Below, piece by piece: positions 1-28,201 of a DNA stretch of 64,000 nt (positions within the stretch are counted from its first letter, which is position 1; every line of letters begins with the position of its first letter). Location of the stretch: positions 8,422,635 to 8,486,634 of the forward strand of contig NC_087079.1 in NCBI RefSeq assembly GCF_026151205.1, given 5' to 3'. The DNA is from Bolinopsis microptera. Taxonomy: Eukaryota; Ctenophora; Tentaculata; Lobata; Bolinopsidae. The translations under genes and the position numbers were made by a program. The notes beneath the pieces were generated by a model. The model was given only the letters and a program-made list of their open reading frames with translations. It ran no database searches and was not told the origin of the DNA.

Positions 1-889
1 CTAACTGCAATAACTGAATTATATCGAGAGTAACAATTAAAATCTCAATGTATACAATTATGAAGTTTGATGTTTATTATCATCGGCTTGGTTCAATGAA
101 TTCTAACGTCATCTGATCTAAATGGTGTAATGGGTCAAATAATTATTTTTATTCGTTTTTGGTAATGGTTATCATCTAGGATATAATCTCTTTTGATTCC
201 CCTTAAGTAAGGTTAAACCAGTAACATTCCCTTGACATTTCGGTACTGTTTAATTGTCCATGTCTGCCAAACACACAAACACGGGTGGTTATATTCGTAC
301 ATATGATCGGTGTGACAAGACAGTAGTTTCTAATTTAACCGATTTCACATGTACCTTTGGGAGCCAGGCTTGCTCGTTGATTAGTGAGTTAGTGGATTGA
401 AAAGATGGTGTGTTATAATTAATGGTACATTCACAGTAATACATACCGATAATCTGCTTCTCCAATCTCTATCAGACATATTTTCTAATTGTATTTTCAT
501 GGAATAATCCAACACGAAGGGCGATCTAAATTGTTTCCAGTAAATCTCTTACAGTGCATCTTAACTTTTCTACTTTTGTTACTTTAAGACTTTACAATGC
601 TGACAGTGACGTTAATGAACAAAATCAGCATATTTTGTAGAATGCGAAGAAGCGTTGTATAAGAGAAAATAAGCGTGCCACGATAACTTTGTAGTGCCTC
701 ATTTTCAGGATGAGCTTCTGAACGCTTCTATTTTTATTGTACTAGTACCCATAAACCTGTTATAACTTAACAACTTTCTATTATTAGATTCTTATTCAGG
801 ATTTCGCAGTTGGATGTAAATGAATCTGCATCAAATCTATTATAATATTATGTTATCCACCTGTCATAACATATTGTTCTCCTCCGCAG
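1..889. other. Intronic sequence upstream of first visible SLC4 exon
   Basis: AT-rich sequence without a convincing exon, repeat or RNA gene. The first exon visible at 890 aligns to the middle of the SLC4 cytoplasmic domain, so this stretch is most likely intron of that gene, with earlier exons to the left of the window. Confidence 0.6.
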
Positions 890-15826
<14,937 letters not shown>

Positions 15827-18122
15827 CGATGAAGATTATAGTTAGGAAGACATAAGACTTTAGTGTGTTAGCGAGGCTAGGCTAAGTTTAGCGATTAATA
15901 ATATTATATATTTTAATCTAAGAATATCTATTAACACATTATTTTTACCTATTTTTTCTATAATTTTAGGAAGAATCGTTTAACTTTTATGGAACGGTAT
16001 ACTATTAAATAGATAGGGTAGGTAGGTTATATTTAGCTACTTTTGTGAAGTGTGGCATAAAACATTGCAGGGTTCTTATTTTTAACTGATTTTTAACAAT
16101 AGCCCGATTTTACGGGTGCGTCGCGCATGAATTCATGCTGCAAAACTAGGACATAGGAGAAGAAGGTATTGGCATCGCCTAGTCAATTTCTTATTTAAAA
16201 CTTATAAAAATATTGTAATATTTTTTCTAGTGAATTTTTATAATTTGTTGTATTTCTTGAACAATCTTTTGTTATATAATAGAAAAGTAATGGAGACTAA
16301 TATATTGGGTACAACTTAAAATAAATTAAATATGAATGTAAAAAGTTACTCTGCAGTCAGTTATATCATAAAATATCACTGATCTACCCGGAAAACTGCC
16401 TAAATAAATAGGTATTAAACCGAAATATTAGACTGTCCATTGGTCACGTGACAGTGCTATAGTTCACAATACCCAGCTGATGACATGATGAAACATTTAG
16501 TCATCCACAACTCCGCTAAAACATATTGTCGTTTCACGTTTTCTTGTGCAAGACATCCACTGGCATACTGTACAGTTTGCTTATTGTTATCTGAAAATAA
16601 AATGATATCAGATATTTGCTGTAAAATACTATCAATTTCTACTCCATACTAATCCTAGTGGCCTAATGAAAGCTTTACTGCCCAATAATTTCCCAACTCA
16701 ACTTCTACAAATACTCATAGTAACTGTTTCAAGTTTGTCCGATCCTACCCCAGGATATTCCAAAACCGAAAACGTTTTAAAGAGGATTTAAGCCCCCTAT
16801 TTAGAAGTCCTATAGTTGAATGGTAGGTAAGATAGTTTCTACACAGAACTATCCAGTATCCAGGAAAGTGATTAACGATTCCAACCTATGCCATGTTTCC
16901 TGAACATCAGCGCTAGCCTCTCTCTCTCCGCCATATCTTGTAGCTTACAGAGTTACAGGCAACCGGATACGGTAATGCAGCTGACCAATGACAGCAGGGT
17001 GCCTAGCGAATCTCCTGTACGTGCCGTACGTGCAGGCTTAAGCTTTAATCGCTTCCGGTCACATTACTTCTGTAATTTCCAGTTTCAACAGCCACATGGC
17101 TTCTAATTAACAGGCCAATATGCAACAGCAGAAGGATTTTATGAGAATGTTATAGGAAACCAGGCACAGTGGATTTGCCATACTCTATAAATTTATTTAA
17201 TTATAATATGGGCGAGTCATGTGACCAAATACAGTTTTTTACCCAGTATTCGTACGGGAAGCATTTAACCTTACGTAATGAGAATCGGAACCACACTCCT
17301 AAAATGTACCAATCCTAGCTTGATTGAACAGCTAACAGCTGGGGGCCCTTTTATAAAGATCTATACATTCGAATAGTAATCATGCTCGTAGCAGGACATA
17401 TCTCGACGTCGTGGCTTTTAGGTCAAAACGGAGATGTTATCCATTGTAACATGCTAAAACACATTATACCTTATACGAACATTCTTACATTGCAGTTGTG
17501 TGTAATATGTTTTACTGGCAGTATGCAGAAAAACTCTGTCTTCAATGGTGTACATTGTACAATCAGAGTTAAAAGTTTTTAAGATGGGCGGCGCCAGCCC
17601 TCTTGCCTCCCCAACAGCGGTGTGATACTGTGATAGTTGGTAACCACGAATACGGAGGACCACAGCTGAGTTGTGACGTCATGTGCTTACTGTTCGGAGT
17701 TCTCCGGTAGAGAACGACAAGAATGTGGTAGAAACTTCAAACTGAATTGGTACAAAGTGAATCATGCAAGATTGGTCCGTGCTTGAGATTGGAGATGTGC
17801 GTGACCATGAACGATGACAGCTAAAAATTGACTGAAGCGTGTGTTTTATAAAAAGATTCGTTACAGACTCAATCTTTTAAAACTGCATTTAAAAAAACGT
17901 TTACTCTATAGATATGTGGTAACCGATGAAGTTTACTAACCCCCTCTGCCTGATCTTATCTTGTATATAAAAATACTTATAAAACTCCATTTCGAAAGAC
18001 CACCTTCTCCAAAATATAAAACACCATGTAGTACCTGTCTAACGAGCATGTTAAGATTATCAGTAGCTCGTTTACTGTCAAACTCCTGACATGTCCGAAA
18101 CTCGTGCCTTATCCGCCGTAAA
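15827..18122. other. SLC4 3' flank and intergenic sequence, no gene seen
   Basis: AT-rich sequence after the SLC4 stop, presumably holding the 3' UTR; the polyadenylation site could not be fixed among several A/T-rich candidates. Short open frames at 16888-17106 and 17382-17663 lack family similarity or splice context. Confidence 0.6.
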
Positions 18123-21100
18123 GCGTAATTCCTGAAATGATCACGATTAAATACTTGTTACACTACAATATATATTATGATAATGAATGCTCCTACTAAT
18201 GCGTTTTCAAGAGTTTCTGTCGGTCGATTGGCACCGGTAACCGTTCCTCAAATCTCACGAGGCTTTCCATGTAAAAAGGCAACCGTGTAGTCAGGCTCGG
18301 CATTAGATAGTGTACTCGGTCGGTAGACTAATTCGGAAAAACAATGTTACTTAACTAATAAAGATAAGTGTAGCACAAAAATTAAGCCACATTTCCTAAA
18401 ATTTATAAGGTTCGCGATCAAACTTCCTAGAGTATGATACGACATTAGGGTTAGGCGTGAATATTAGTTATCTATTGAATGTTTATATATTAATGTAAAT
18501 CAATTAGCGTCTAACTTTAGGACACTGAAAACTGCACAACAATATTAGTACTTAGTAGACACCAATTAGATACATTTTAATTTAAATTAGTATCCAATTC
18601 AAGTTACTCGGTAGCAGGTAGACTGTAGTCTATGAACTAATATTGATGATGTCAAACATGATATAGGCTTATTTTTATCTAACAATGATCAACATTATTA
18701 TTATTTAAGTGGTTACATTATTATACACAGTGTTTATTTATATATTTTTATTTATTAAATAAAATTGATAATTTAGCTGAAAGCGCTAATAGCATCGTCA
18801 GAATAGTTACGCGCGCTCCGTAAAGTAGTTGTTCTAGAAGGTTTTGGATCGAGCCACCATCCCTGAGTAGCTTGGCAGAGTTCCAAATGGTTTAAAAAAT
18901 GATTATACACGTCAAAATTCTGGATACTATTATTCAAGATACTAGTATTCAAATTTCAGAGGGTTCAAGGAAGTACTTTTCGAGTAAAAATGCGACATCT
19001 CGATTACAGTATTAAAATCTTTTTGCCTCGCTGGCAAAAGACGTGAATGTACACTGCCATTTTTTGTAGGAATTTATGAAAACTGCATCGCAAGTCAGTC
19101 TGGTTCTACCCCGTTGCCATGTCAATATTTTAAACATACCTGTATGCTGAGTCACTAAACTGTTGAGCAGTCCTCATCATAACCCGGTACATCGCCCTTA
19201 CTTCTCCCATTGCAGTAAACTGGTAAACATGTAGTTAGGTGAGTGTAATGTTAGGACAAAAATGGAAAGAAATTCTGATATCAGGTATTTTATTTAGGAG
19301 ATAGAAGCCGTTTCAAGTTTTATTCGGCAAAACATGTTATTCCAATTACACCATTAATGAAGAACATACAATTTTAAATGAAAATGACGGAACTCTATAA
19401 TAATGCAATGGTACCGTTTAAATTCTGGTACCGTTTAAATTCTGTAGTTTTCGACTTCATTTAAACGTGCATGTATTCAATCTATTCATGGTGTTTATTC
19501 GAGTATTGAAGTATGTGTCTGAGAAAATGCTTAACAAATGTTTCTTATTCTATTAATTTGTTTGGTCCTAAGTAGTAAATATTAAATGTGTACTGATTTA
19601 ATTTATTGAATTCATTAAATCAAAAGGAATTTTAATCTGTTGTTGCAATTTTTTAATGAAGCGATATAACAATAAGTTGAATAAAACACATAGCTCACTG
19701 TCAAGTTAAAATTTTCGATCACTTTACATTGAGCTTCAGCAGTACAGAATCCATGATCAAATCTGTTACTTTTTTCAATAAACTGGAATTATATTATCTC
19801 AACTTTCTGCAGAGTAAACTTTGAAAATATTAGTTTACACGAAACAGAACCCTAAAACAAAGATTTTACCCTTGCTATTTATCATCAGAGAAAAGTCTAC
19901 CTAAAAATGGGTATTTTATATACTACGGGGTGAGGTCCAGTGACTGACGACCCGACCATCTATACAATTTCTCGTTTTCAGGAAAAATTCGGAACAAATT
20001 TGGTCTTAAGGTCTTAGATAGCCAACGAACCCAAAAAGATACCTAAACTTCTCTAAACTTGACTAAAATGCCCTTACCATCAACTGTGACATGGCCCAAT
20101 GACCATTTCATAAACGTGTCCATATTTTAAAAACTTACATATTTGATACAGTTTTTAATTGGTATCCCTTCAAACTGCATCCGAATGCGTTAGCCATCCA
20201 ACCCTAAGCTAACGTTTTCCTAAAGTTAGCTTAGTAACTTTAGGAAATGATTACGTAATATGTGACGACCCCTAAAGTATTCTCTTCGAAGTAAATATTC
20301 TCTCTACAAGATAACAATCAAGGTGTAACTGTCAATCAATAACTATTCAAGCAGCCTTCAACAGTTGTTTTAGCTCTTAAGTGGATGTACAATTTGTAGC
20401 TTACAGTGAAAGTAAAACTGCGGAGCTAATTGTCTCTTTGTTTACCATGGAGAAAGATACTTGTCTTAAAACGGACAAGTAACTATAATTTAGCAGCCGT
20501 AACAAAGATGTTTAGATATCCACTGCTCGTACTGACTTACAGCAGCTGCGCAGCTATTCTCTAATCGTTTTCAAAAACAATCTGATTGTTCTGGAATGAT
20601 TATTAATTTCCAAAACATCTGAGATGTCTTATTGTCACCGTGGAATCACCGGCATTCTTTTTTCGGGTCACGAAAAGTGCGTGATATTTAACTTTCATAT
20701 TCTAAGTTTTAATATGCCTTTGCAAGTGTAGATTATGCAAGTTCATTTGAAAATGATAGGTTGCACTGTCACCCTCTTGAAAAGAGCTTTATAAGTGTGC
20801 AAGTATGTATTATTGGTAAAATATCGTAGCACCACCGTCTAACTCCACGGTAACTAGGTTCCAGCATTCTCAGCATTGAGTTAAGGTATAAATTCTAACA
20901 TTTTGCAATTTCTTAAAACACATTCAACAGAAGTCTAAATAAGTAAATACGTCTAAAAAACAAACAGCATAAAATTTAAAAAATGACACAAAACTTCGAG
21001 TATAATCTGAAAGCTCCAGATTTATATTCGATGGTGGTATGTGCCATACAAACGAAATTTCAGTCGAACTCATTTACCTCATTTTCCCTCATTTACCCTC

Positions 21101-21414
21101 ACTTAAAAATTTTAGATAATACGACACATGCCACATTTTTAAGTTCTTTTTGACAGACAAAAAACGGACTCGACTGTTTCACAATTGGATATCGTTCACA
21201 TAATATTACGTATTAGCAGCAGGATTAGAAAAGCTTACACTACTGCTCTACTGGTGTGATTTCTACAAAATGCGAAAAAAGTGATAACGTAAGGGTAGGA
21301 GATATAAATTATCCCAAATCTGGCTTACATAGTACATACTATGTGAACGATTCATTAGCAGTCAAAATCAATCATCAAATTAAGGATACATCGTTAAATC
21401 ATCGTCTTAATTCG
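18123..21414. repeat. Large tandem duplication, copy 1 (3.29 kb)
   Basis: Starts GCGTAATTCCTGAAATGATC and ends CATCGTCTTAATTC, then copy 2 begins at once. The copies differ by rare single bases and short indels over most of their length. At about 20219-20242 copy 1 has a 20-bp filler (TAGCTTAGTAACTTTAGGAA) where copy 2 has some 0.88 kb. No coding exon is recognised. Confidence 0.92.
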
Positions 21415-24400
21415 GCGTAATTCCTGAAATGATCACGATTAAATACTTGTTACACTACAATATATATTATGATAATGAATGCTCCTACTAATGCGTTTTC
21501 AAGAGTTTCTGTCGGTCGATTGGCACCGGTAACCGTTCCTCAAATCTCACGAGGCTTTCCATGTAAAAAGGCAACCGTGTAGTCAGGCTCGGCATTAGAT
21601 AGTGTACTCGGTCGGTAGACTAATTCGGAAAAATAATGTTACTTAACTAATAAAGATAAGTGTAGCACAAAAATTTAGCCACATTTCCTAAAATTTATAA
21701 GGTTCGCGATCAAACTTCCTAGAGTATGATACGACATTAGGGTTAGGCGTGAATATTAGTTATCTATTAAATGTTTATATATTAATGTAAATCAATTAGC
21801 GTCTAACTTTAGGACACTGAAAACTGCACAACAATATTAGTACTTAGTAGACACCAATTAGATACATTTTAATTTAAATTAGTATCCAATTCAAGTTACT
21901 CGGTAGCAGGTAGACTGTAGTCTATGAACTAATATTGATGATGTCAAACATGATATAGGCTTATTTTTATCTAACAATGATCAACATTATTATTATTTAA
22001 GTGGTTACATTATTATACACAGTGTTTATTTATATATTTTTATTTATTAAATAAAATTGATAATTTAGCTGAAAGCGCTAATAGCATCGTCAAAATAGTT
22101 ACGCGCGCTCCGTAAAGTAGTTGTTCTAGAAGGTTTTGGATCGAGCCACCATCCCTGAGTAGCTTGGCAGAGTTCCAAATGGTTTAAAAAATGATTATAC
22201 ACGTCAAAATTCTGGATACTAGTATTCAAGATACTAGCATTTCAATTTCAGAGGGTTCAAGGAAGTACTTTTCGAGTAAAAAAATGCGACATCTCGATTA
22301 CAGTAAAATCTTTTTGCCTCGCTGGCAAAAGACGTGAATGTACACTGCCATTTTTTGTAGGAATTTATGAAAACTGCATCGCAAGTCAGTCTGGTTCTAC
22401 CCCGTTGCCATGTCAATATTTTAAACATACCTGTATGCTGAGTCACTAAACTGTTGAGCGGTCCTCATCATAACCCGGTACATCGCCCTTACTTCTCTCA
22501 TTGCAGTAAACTGGTAAACATGTAGTTAGGTGAGTGTAATGTTAGGACAAGAATGGAAAGAAATTCTGATATCAGGTATTTTATTTAGGAGATAGAAGAA
22601 GCCGTTTCAAGTTTTATTCGGCAAAACATGTTATTCCAATTACACCATTAATGAAGAACATACAATTTTAAATGAAAATGACGGAACTCTATAATAATGC
22701 AATGGTACCGTTTAAATTCTGGTACCGTTTAAATTCTGTAGTTTTCGACTTCATTTAAACGTGCATGTATTCAATCTATTCATGGTGTTTATTCGAGTAT
22801 TGAAGTATGTGTCTGAGAAAATGCTTAACAAATGTTTCTTATTCTATTAATTTGTTTGGTCCTAAGTAGTAAATATTAAATGTGTACTGATTTAATTTAT
22901 TGAATTCATTAAATCAAAAGGAATTTTAATCTGTTGTTGCAATTTTTTAATGAAGCGATATAACAATAAGTTGAATAAAACACATAGCTCACTGTCAAGT
23001 TAAAATTTTCGATCACTTTACATTGAGCTTCAGCAGTACAGAATCCATGATCAAATCTGTTACTTTTTTCAATAAACTGGAATTATATTATCTCAACTTT
23101 CTGCAGAGTAAACTTTGAAAATATTAGTTTACACGAAACAGAACCCTAAAACAAAGATTTTACCCTTGCTATTTATCATCAGAGAAAAGTCTACCTAAAA
23201 ATGGGTATTTTATATACTACGGGGTGAGGTCCAGTGACTGACGACCCGACCATCTATACAATTTCTCGTTTTCAGGAAAAATTCGGAACAAATTTGGTCT
23301 TAAGGTCTTAGATAGCCAACGAACCCAAAAAGATACCTAAACTTCTCTAAACTTGACTAAAATGCCCTTACCGTCAACTGTGACATGGCCCAATGACCAT
23401 TTCATAAACGTGTCCATATTTTAAAAACTTACATATTTGATACAGTTTTTAATTGGTATCCCTTCAAACTGCATCCGAATGCGTTAGCCATCCAACCCTA
23501 AGCTAACGTTTTCCTAAAGTGAGGTTTTCTAATAACACATTTAGGGATACCTAGTAAAAATATTGATAGAAACTTCTAGAGCTATCCAGATTGAATCCTG
23601 GCAGCACATACAATTCTAGTCTCACTTCTTGATTAAAGGAGGGTCAGCATAAATATTCATATTAGGAGAAACCATATAGCCTATAGGTTTAGATATAATA
23701 TAATATGCTCTATGCATATTATATATTATACATAATATGAAAGACATGCTCTTTCTTTTACAGCACAGATCTTTGTTTTAACATGTTTTCCATTCAGTCC
23801 TTGGTATCAGTTTTCTGGTATACTTTTCTCCTTGATTAGGGCCACAGAATTTTGAACTTTGAGCTATTGTATGATTATGGTTGTTACAGTAAACCCCGAA
23901 AAACTGTGCTTGATGCGAACGGAGAATTATGGAAATGAAATTTTTTTCAAAGCATAAAATAATCATAATAAAATCGTTTGAATATTTGAGGAATATTTTA
24001 GGTAAACTATTTTGGGAGTGATTCTTGGATCTAGGGTAATATGTATTTCGGGGTTTTAGTGTTATTTAACTAAAAGTCAAAGTTAATTGGATCAAGACTT
24101 GGTTCTTAACGAACCACTTTTCTTAAAGACGGTAAAATAAATTAAACATCATCATGGTATGTAGCATATCTGTTTCGTTCTAAGATTTCGTAACACAATA
24201 TCAACACGAAACAAACATTTTTTGAAAAAAGAAGTTTTTTCATGGAAACAATTTCAAAGTAAGGGGTTGTTCACAATTCACATGTTACGTTATCAGCTGA
24301 GGGGGAGGGGGGTTTCCAAATGATTACGCTAGTGTAACTTTGACACAATTGCTATGTTTAAAACTGGTTACGGAGGGGGGGGGGGGGGGTAACAATTTTC

Positions 24401-25569
24401 CAATGATTACGTAATATGTGACGACCCCTAAAGTATTCTCTTCGAAGTAAATATTCTCTCTACAAGATAACAATCAAGGTGTAACTGTCAATCAATAACT
24501 ATTCAAGCAGCCTTCAACAGTTGTTTTAGCTCTTAAGTGGATGTACAATTTGTAGCTTACAGTGAAAGTAAAACTGCGGAGCTAATTGTCTCTTTGTTTA
24601 CCATGGAGAAAGATACTTGTCTTAAAACGGACAAGTAACTATAATTTAGCAGCCGTAACAAAGATGTTTAGATATCCACTGCTCGTACTGACTTACAGCA
24701 GCTGCGCAGCTATTCTCTAATCGTTTTCAAAAACAATCTGATTGTTCTGGAATGATTATTAATTTCCAAAACATCTGAGATGTCTTATTGTCACCGTGGA
24801 ATCACCGGCATTCTTTTTTCGGGTCACGAAAAGTGCGTGATATTTAACTTTCATATTCTAAGTTTTAATATGCCTTTGCAAGTGTAGATTATGCAAGTTC
24901 ATTTGAAAATGATAGGTTGCACTGTCACCCTCTTGAAAAGAGCTTTATAAGTGTGCAAGTATGTATTATTGGTAAAATATCGTAGCACCACCGTCTAACT
25001 CCACGGTAACTAGGTTCCAGCATTCTCAGCATTGAGTTAAGGTATAAATTCTAACATTTTGCAATTTCTTAAAACACATTCAACAGAAGTCTAAATAAGT
25101 AAATACGTCTAAAAAACAAACAGCATAAAATTTAAAAAATGACACAAAACTTCGAGTATAATCTGAAAGCTCCAGATTTATATTCGATGGTGGTATGTGC
25201 CATACAAACGAAATTTCAGTCGAACTCATTTACCTCATTTTCCCTCATTTACCCTCACTTAAAAATTTTAGATAATACGACACATGCCACATTTTTAAGT
25301 TCTTTTTGACAGACAAAAAACGGACTCGACTGTTTCACAATTGGATATCGTTCACATAATATTACGTATTAGCAGCAGGATTAGAAAAGCTTACACTACT
25401 GCTCTACTGGTGTGATTTCTACAAAATGCGAAAAAAGTGATAACGTAAGGGTAGGAGATATAAATTATCCCAAATCTGGCTTACATAGTACATACTATGT
25501 GAACGATTCATTAGCAGTCAAAATCAATCATCAAATTAAGGATACATCGTTAAATCATCGTCTTAATTC
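21415..25569. repeat. Large tandem duplication, copy 2 (4.16 kb)
   Basis: Repeats copy 1 with about 99 percent identity by eye in two blocks, 21415-23518 and 24398-25569, split by extra sequence. No gene recognised. Short frames such as 22234-22446 are present in copy 2 only because of small indels. Confidence 0.92.
23519..24397. other. Segment present only in duplication copy 2
   Basis: About 0.88 kb between CCTAAAGT and AATGATTACGTAATATG that copy 1 lacks. It has an AT-rich palindromic stretch near 23695-23740 and G runs near 24300 and 24377. No terminal inverted repeats or clear target duplication, so it is not obviously a transposon insertion; deletion from copy 1 is equally possible. 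Confidence 0.7.
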
Positions 25570-26313
25570 ACAAAAACCCACTGATTAGAACGTTAAGATA
25601 GTAATATATAGGAATGTATAGTAATGTATAGGAAACCCAGGGAACAATAAGAGAATCTTTTTTTATACACCAATCATTGAATTTAATGAAGGTAAACTAA
25701 AGGTAAGTTGATTTTACTTTCTAAGTTGATTTTACTTTCAATCCCACGCATCACAAGTCGTTCATGATAGCACTATTATCCCAATCAGTATTCATTCATC
25801 TCTTGAATTCATTCATCTCTCTTGAATCTTCGTGAAGTTACTGTTAACTTTTGACGATTCGCTGATTCTGATATCATCTGGTAACAGTTAAAATCACATA
25901 CAATTCAGTAGTAGTAGTTCTGCAGTATCAGCAGAATATTATGAAACTTTTTCAACGAAAAGATTTTCCTAGCTACAATATGGTCAACAAAATCAACCCA
26001 TTGACAAGAAAAGGAGTCAAGCGACACTTCTATTAAGCCATATTGAGCTGCACAATATTTCTTTGTATAAGAAACTGAGTTGAAGGGTGACACGATCCGA
26101 ACTGAAATATCATTCTCTGGCAAAAGAGGAATCTCAATTCCAAGATCTGTTCGTGGGAAAATTTTTCGCACAAACCTCTCCAGAGACCAGCCAAAGCGCC
26201 ATTTACAATGTTCAATCTGGTTACGATTGAGTTGATATATATACAGCTCCAGCTGACTCAAAACCCAGCCTCTGTTACAAGAACATTTTGCCGGTCACGG
26301 AGGGCAAAATACG

Positions 26314-28201
26314 TTACAAAAAGTCTAAAACATCAACAAGGTCCAGCTCTGGAACTGGTTTCTGATCTGGCATTATTTCCTCGATAGTACAAGGATCTGA
26401 TATCTGCAGTATCTGATTCTTGTCTCTGTGGGGGAATGACATAAGCTGAGCGGACGAGTCCATTTGTAGGTCCGGTGACGAAGCTTCGATTGTTGGAATA
26501 ATATCCTCTAGACACAGAGGCTTATCTGGAGTTGGAGGTGTGAAAAAGGAAGGCACCAGAGCCAACCACTGTTCGTGTGTGGTGATCATGCGCATTCCTT
26601 CGTCAATAGTTCTCTGGGATTGGGATGAAAATGCAAACGGAACACTGTAACTGATCATAACGGGAACATTTTCCTGGTTGATGTGCAGGAAAACTTTTGA
26701 TAAAACGTACAAAATAGTGTTATCAGCGCAGAGTAAGCGCACCACATGCTGTGCATAACCATCCTCTTGAAACGATTTGATCAAGCTGCGCGATGAGTCT
26801 TCCGGCTCACTGAAAACGTTCGTCAAGTCCTCTGATACGACATGTTCCGTCGTGCAGTTCTGGAAGGTGGGATAACCTAGCAGAGAGTCTATGTAGATGT
26901 TTCGCTTCCCTACAAATGATAAGTCAAGACCGATGAGTATTTCGTTCACATTAAAACTGGAGATAGGATCGTTGATGATTGTATTTTTCCTTTCTCCGTA
27001 ACCAAGGTACATTCTGCCCCCTGCGATAATTCATGTGTACAAAACGGCAATTGTTGTGGGAAGGATTTTTTAGAATTGCTCAGTTTATCAAGGTAATACT
27101 TATTTCTTATCAGCACAGAACGATAATTAATATTTACAGATATAATACAAAATTCGGTATATCGAATAACAATTATAGGGGCCGGGCAGTAAAAACAGGT
27201 TTATCCTCATTTTAAATCAATGTATTTGTAACAAGATAAAACTCTAGTAAAGTGTCCACATTTGTGGGGATCAAGTCAATTAAAATGCCTGATAACGAAA
27301 GGAGTCTTTCTTAAACCAAGTTCAAAAAATCATTTAAGTCTGCGATATTTACTTTAAGTTTAACTTTAAACCGTTATTGTGCTGCCCTTTTAGCTTACCT
27401 TCTTGACAAGGGAGAATCTTCCCTTGGAAGTGAAAGGGTGCAAAATCTTTGCCTGCCATTTTGACAATGTGTACCATACATATGAAGTGGTAGTTGCCTT
27501 CGTTAAATATCTTGTTCATGATGTCTCGAGACCGCAGAACAACTTTGTCTGCAAAAATTGATTGCTTCCTTCAATTTGATAGTCATACAATCAATTCATT
27601 AGCCCCAATAAATGATGAAACGCAGCTAATATGCTGCAGTGAGTGTTGAGCTGTTTAGCATTTAAGTGCAATTTGTCGTTTTAAATCATTACATTAGTAT
27701 GGTATCGAATCAAAACATGACTATTGGAGCATAAAAATATCCTCAAACATTTACGATATTTATATTTTAAAGACATTTTACCAACTTACCAAGATTCTCT
27801 CCGAGAACAGATTCTTTATATCCCACAGCTGTTTTGAAGTTAGGTGAAGTGTACAAAATGGTCCCCTGCTCGTTGAAGCCGATACCAAAACAGTCTCTGG
27901 CAGAGAGAAGATGCTGGAGCTCCTTAGCGGGTGATCCACTACTAGAACTACTCGGAGAACTGTCCGGGGAGTCTTTTATTGAATCAAGTATTGAGTCGGA
28001 GTTTTTGTGAACTTTTTCCAGGGATAAAATGGATATTGCGGTTGATAGGCATTTGTTTGTGCTCAGGCTTTCGTCGCTGACACAGTCGTTTAAATCCATT
28101 ATGAGCTGACGAAACTTGTCTCGGTTCCGTTTTGCTCGATTTTTTTCTGACTCTCGCGTGTCTTTAGAATCAGAACGCTTCCGCGCTCGACCCCGTGGCA
28201 T
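26314..28201 (-). CDS. AHR-like bHLH-PAS transcription factor (3 exons)
   Basis: Exons on the minus strand: 28201-27790, 27548-27399, 27020-26314, with GT-AG junctions and matching phases (1, 1); 422 residues. Residues 16-66 form a bHLH domain (NRAKRNRDKFRQLIMDLND). PAS-A starts near residue 108 (ELQHLLSARDCFGIGFNEQG, LYTSPNF, VGYKES) and crosses two introns to a FHFQGKI block. PAS-B follows in the last exon (LDLSF, LLGYPTF, VRLLCADNTILYV). The end is acidic-hydrophobic (PELDLVDVLDFL) and may be an activation motif. The basic region and FQGK resemble the AHR group of class I bHLH-PAS proteins more than CLOCK, from memory. It is about half the length of vertebrate AHR. Such factors dimerise with ARNT in the nucleus. 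Ligand binding cannot be judged. Confidence 0.85.

Noticed and set aside
25905-26261. 118-residue minus-strand frame just after the bHLH-PAS stop
   Set aside because: No recognisable domain and no splice sites joining it to the gene. It lies where the 3' UTR is expected.
26314-28201. CLOCK/NPAS2 assignment
   Set aside because: At first the HLH looked CLOCK-like, but the basic region lacks the E-box Glu, and the FQGK block and NRAKRNRD pattern fit the AHR group better. Phylogeny would be needed to be firm.
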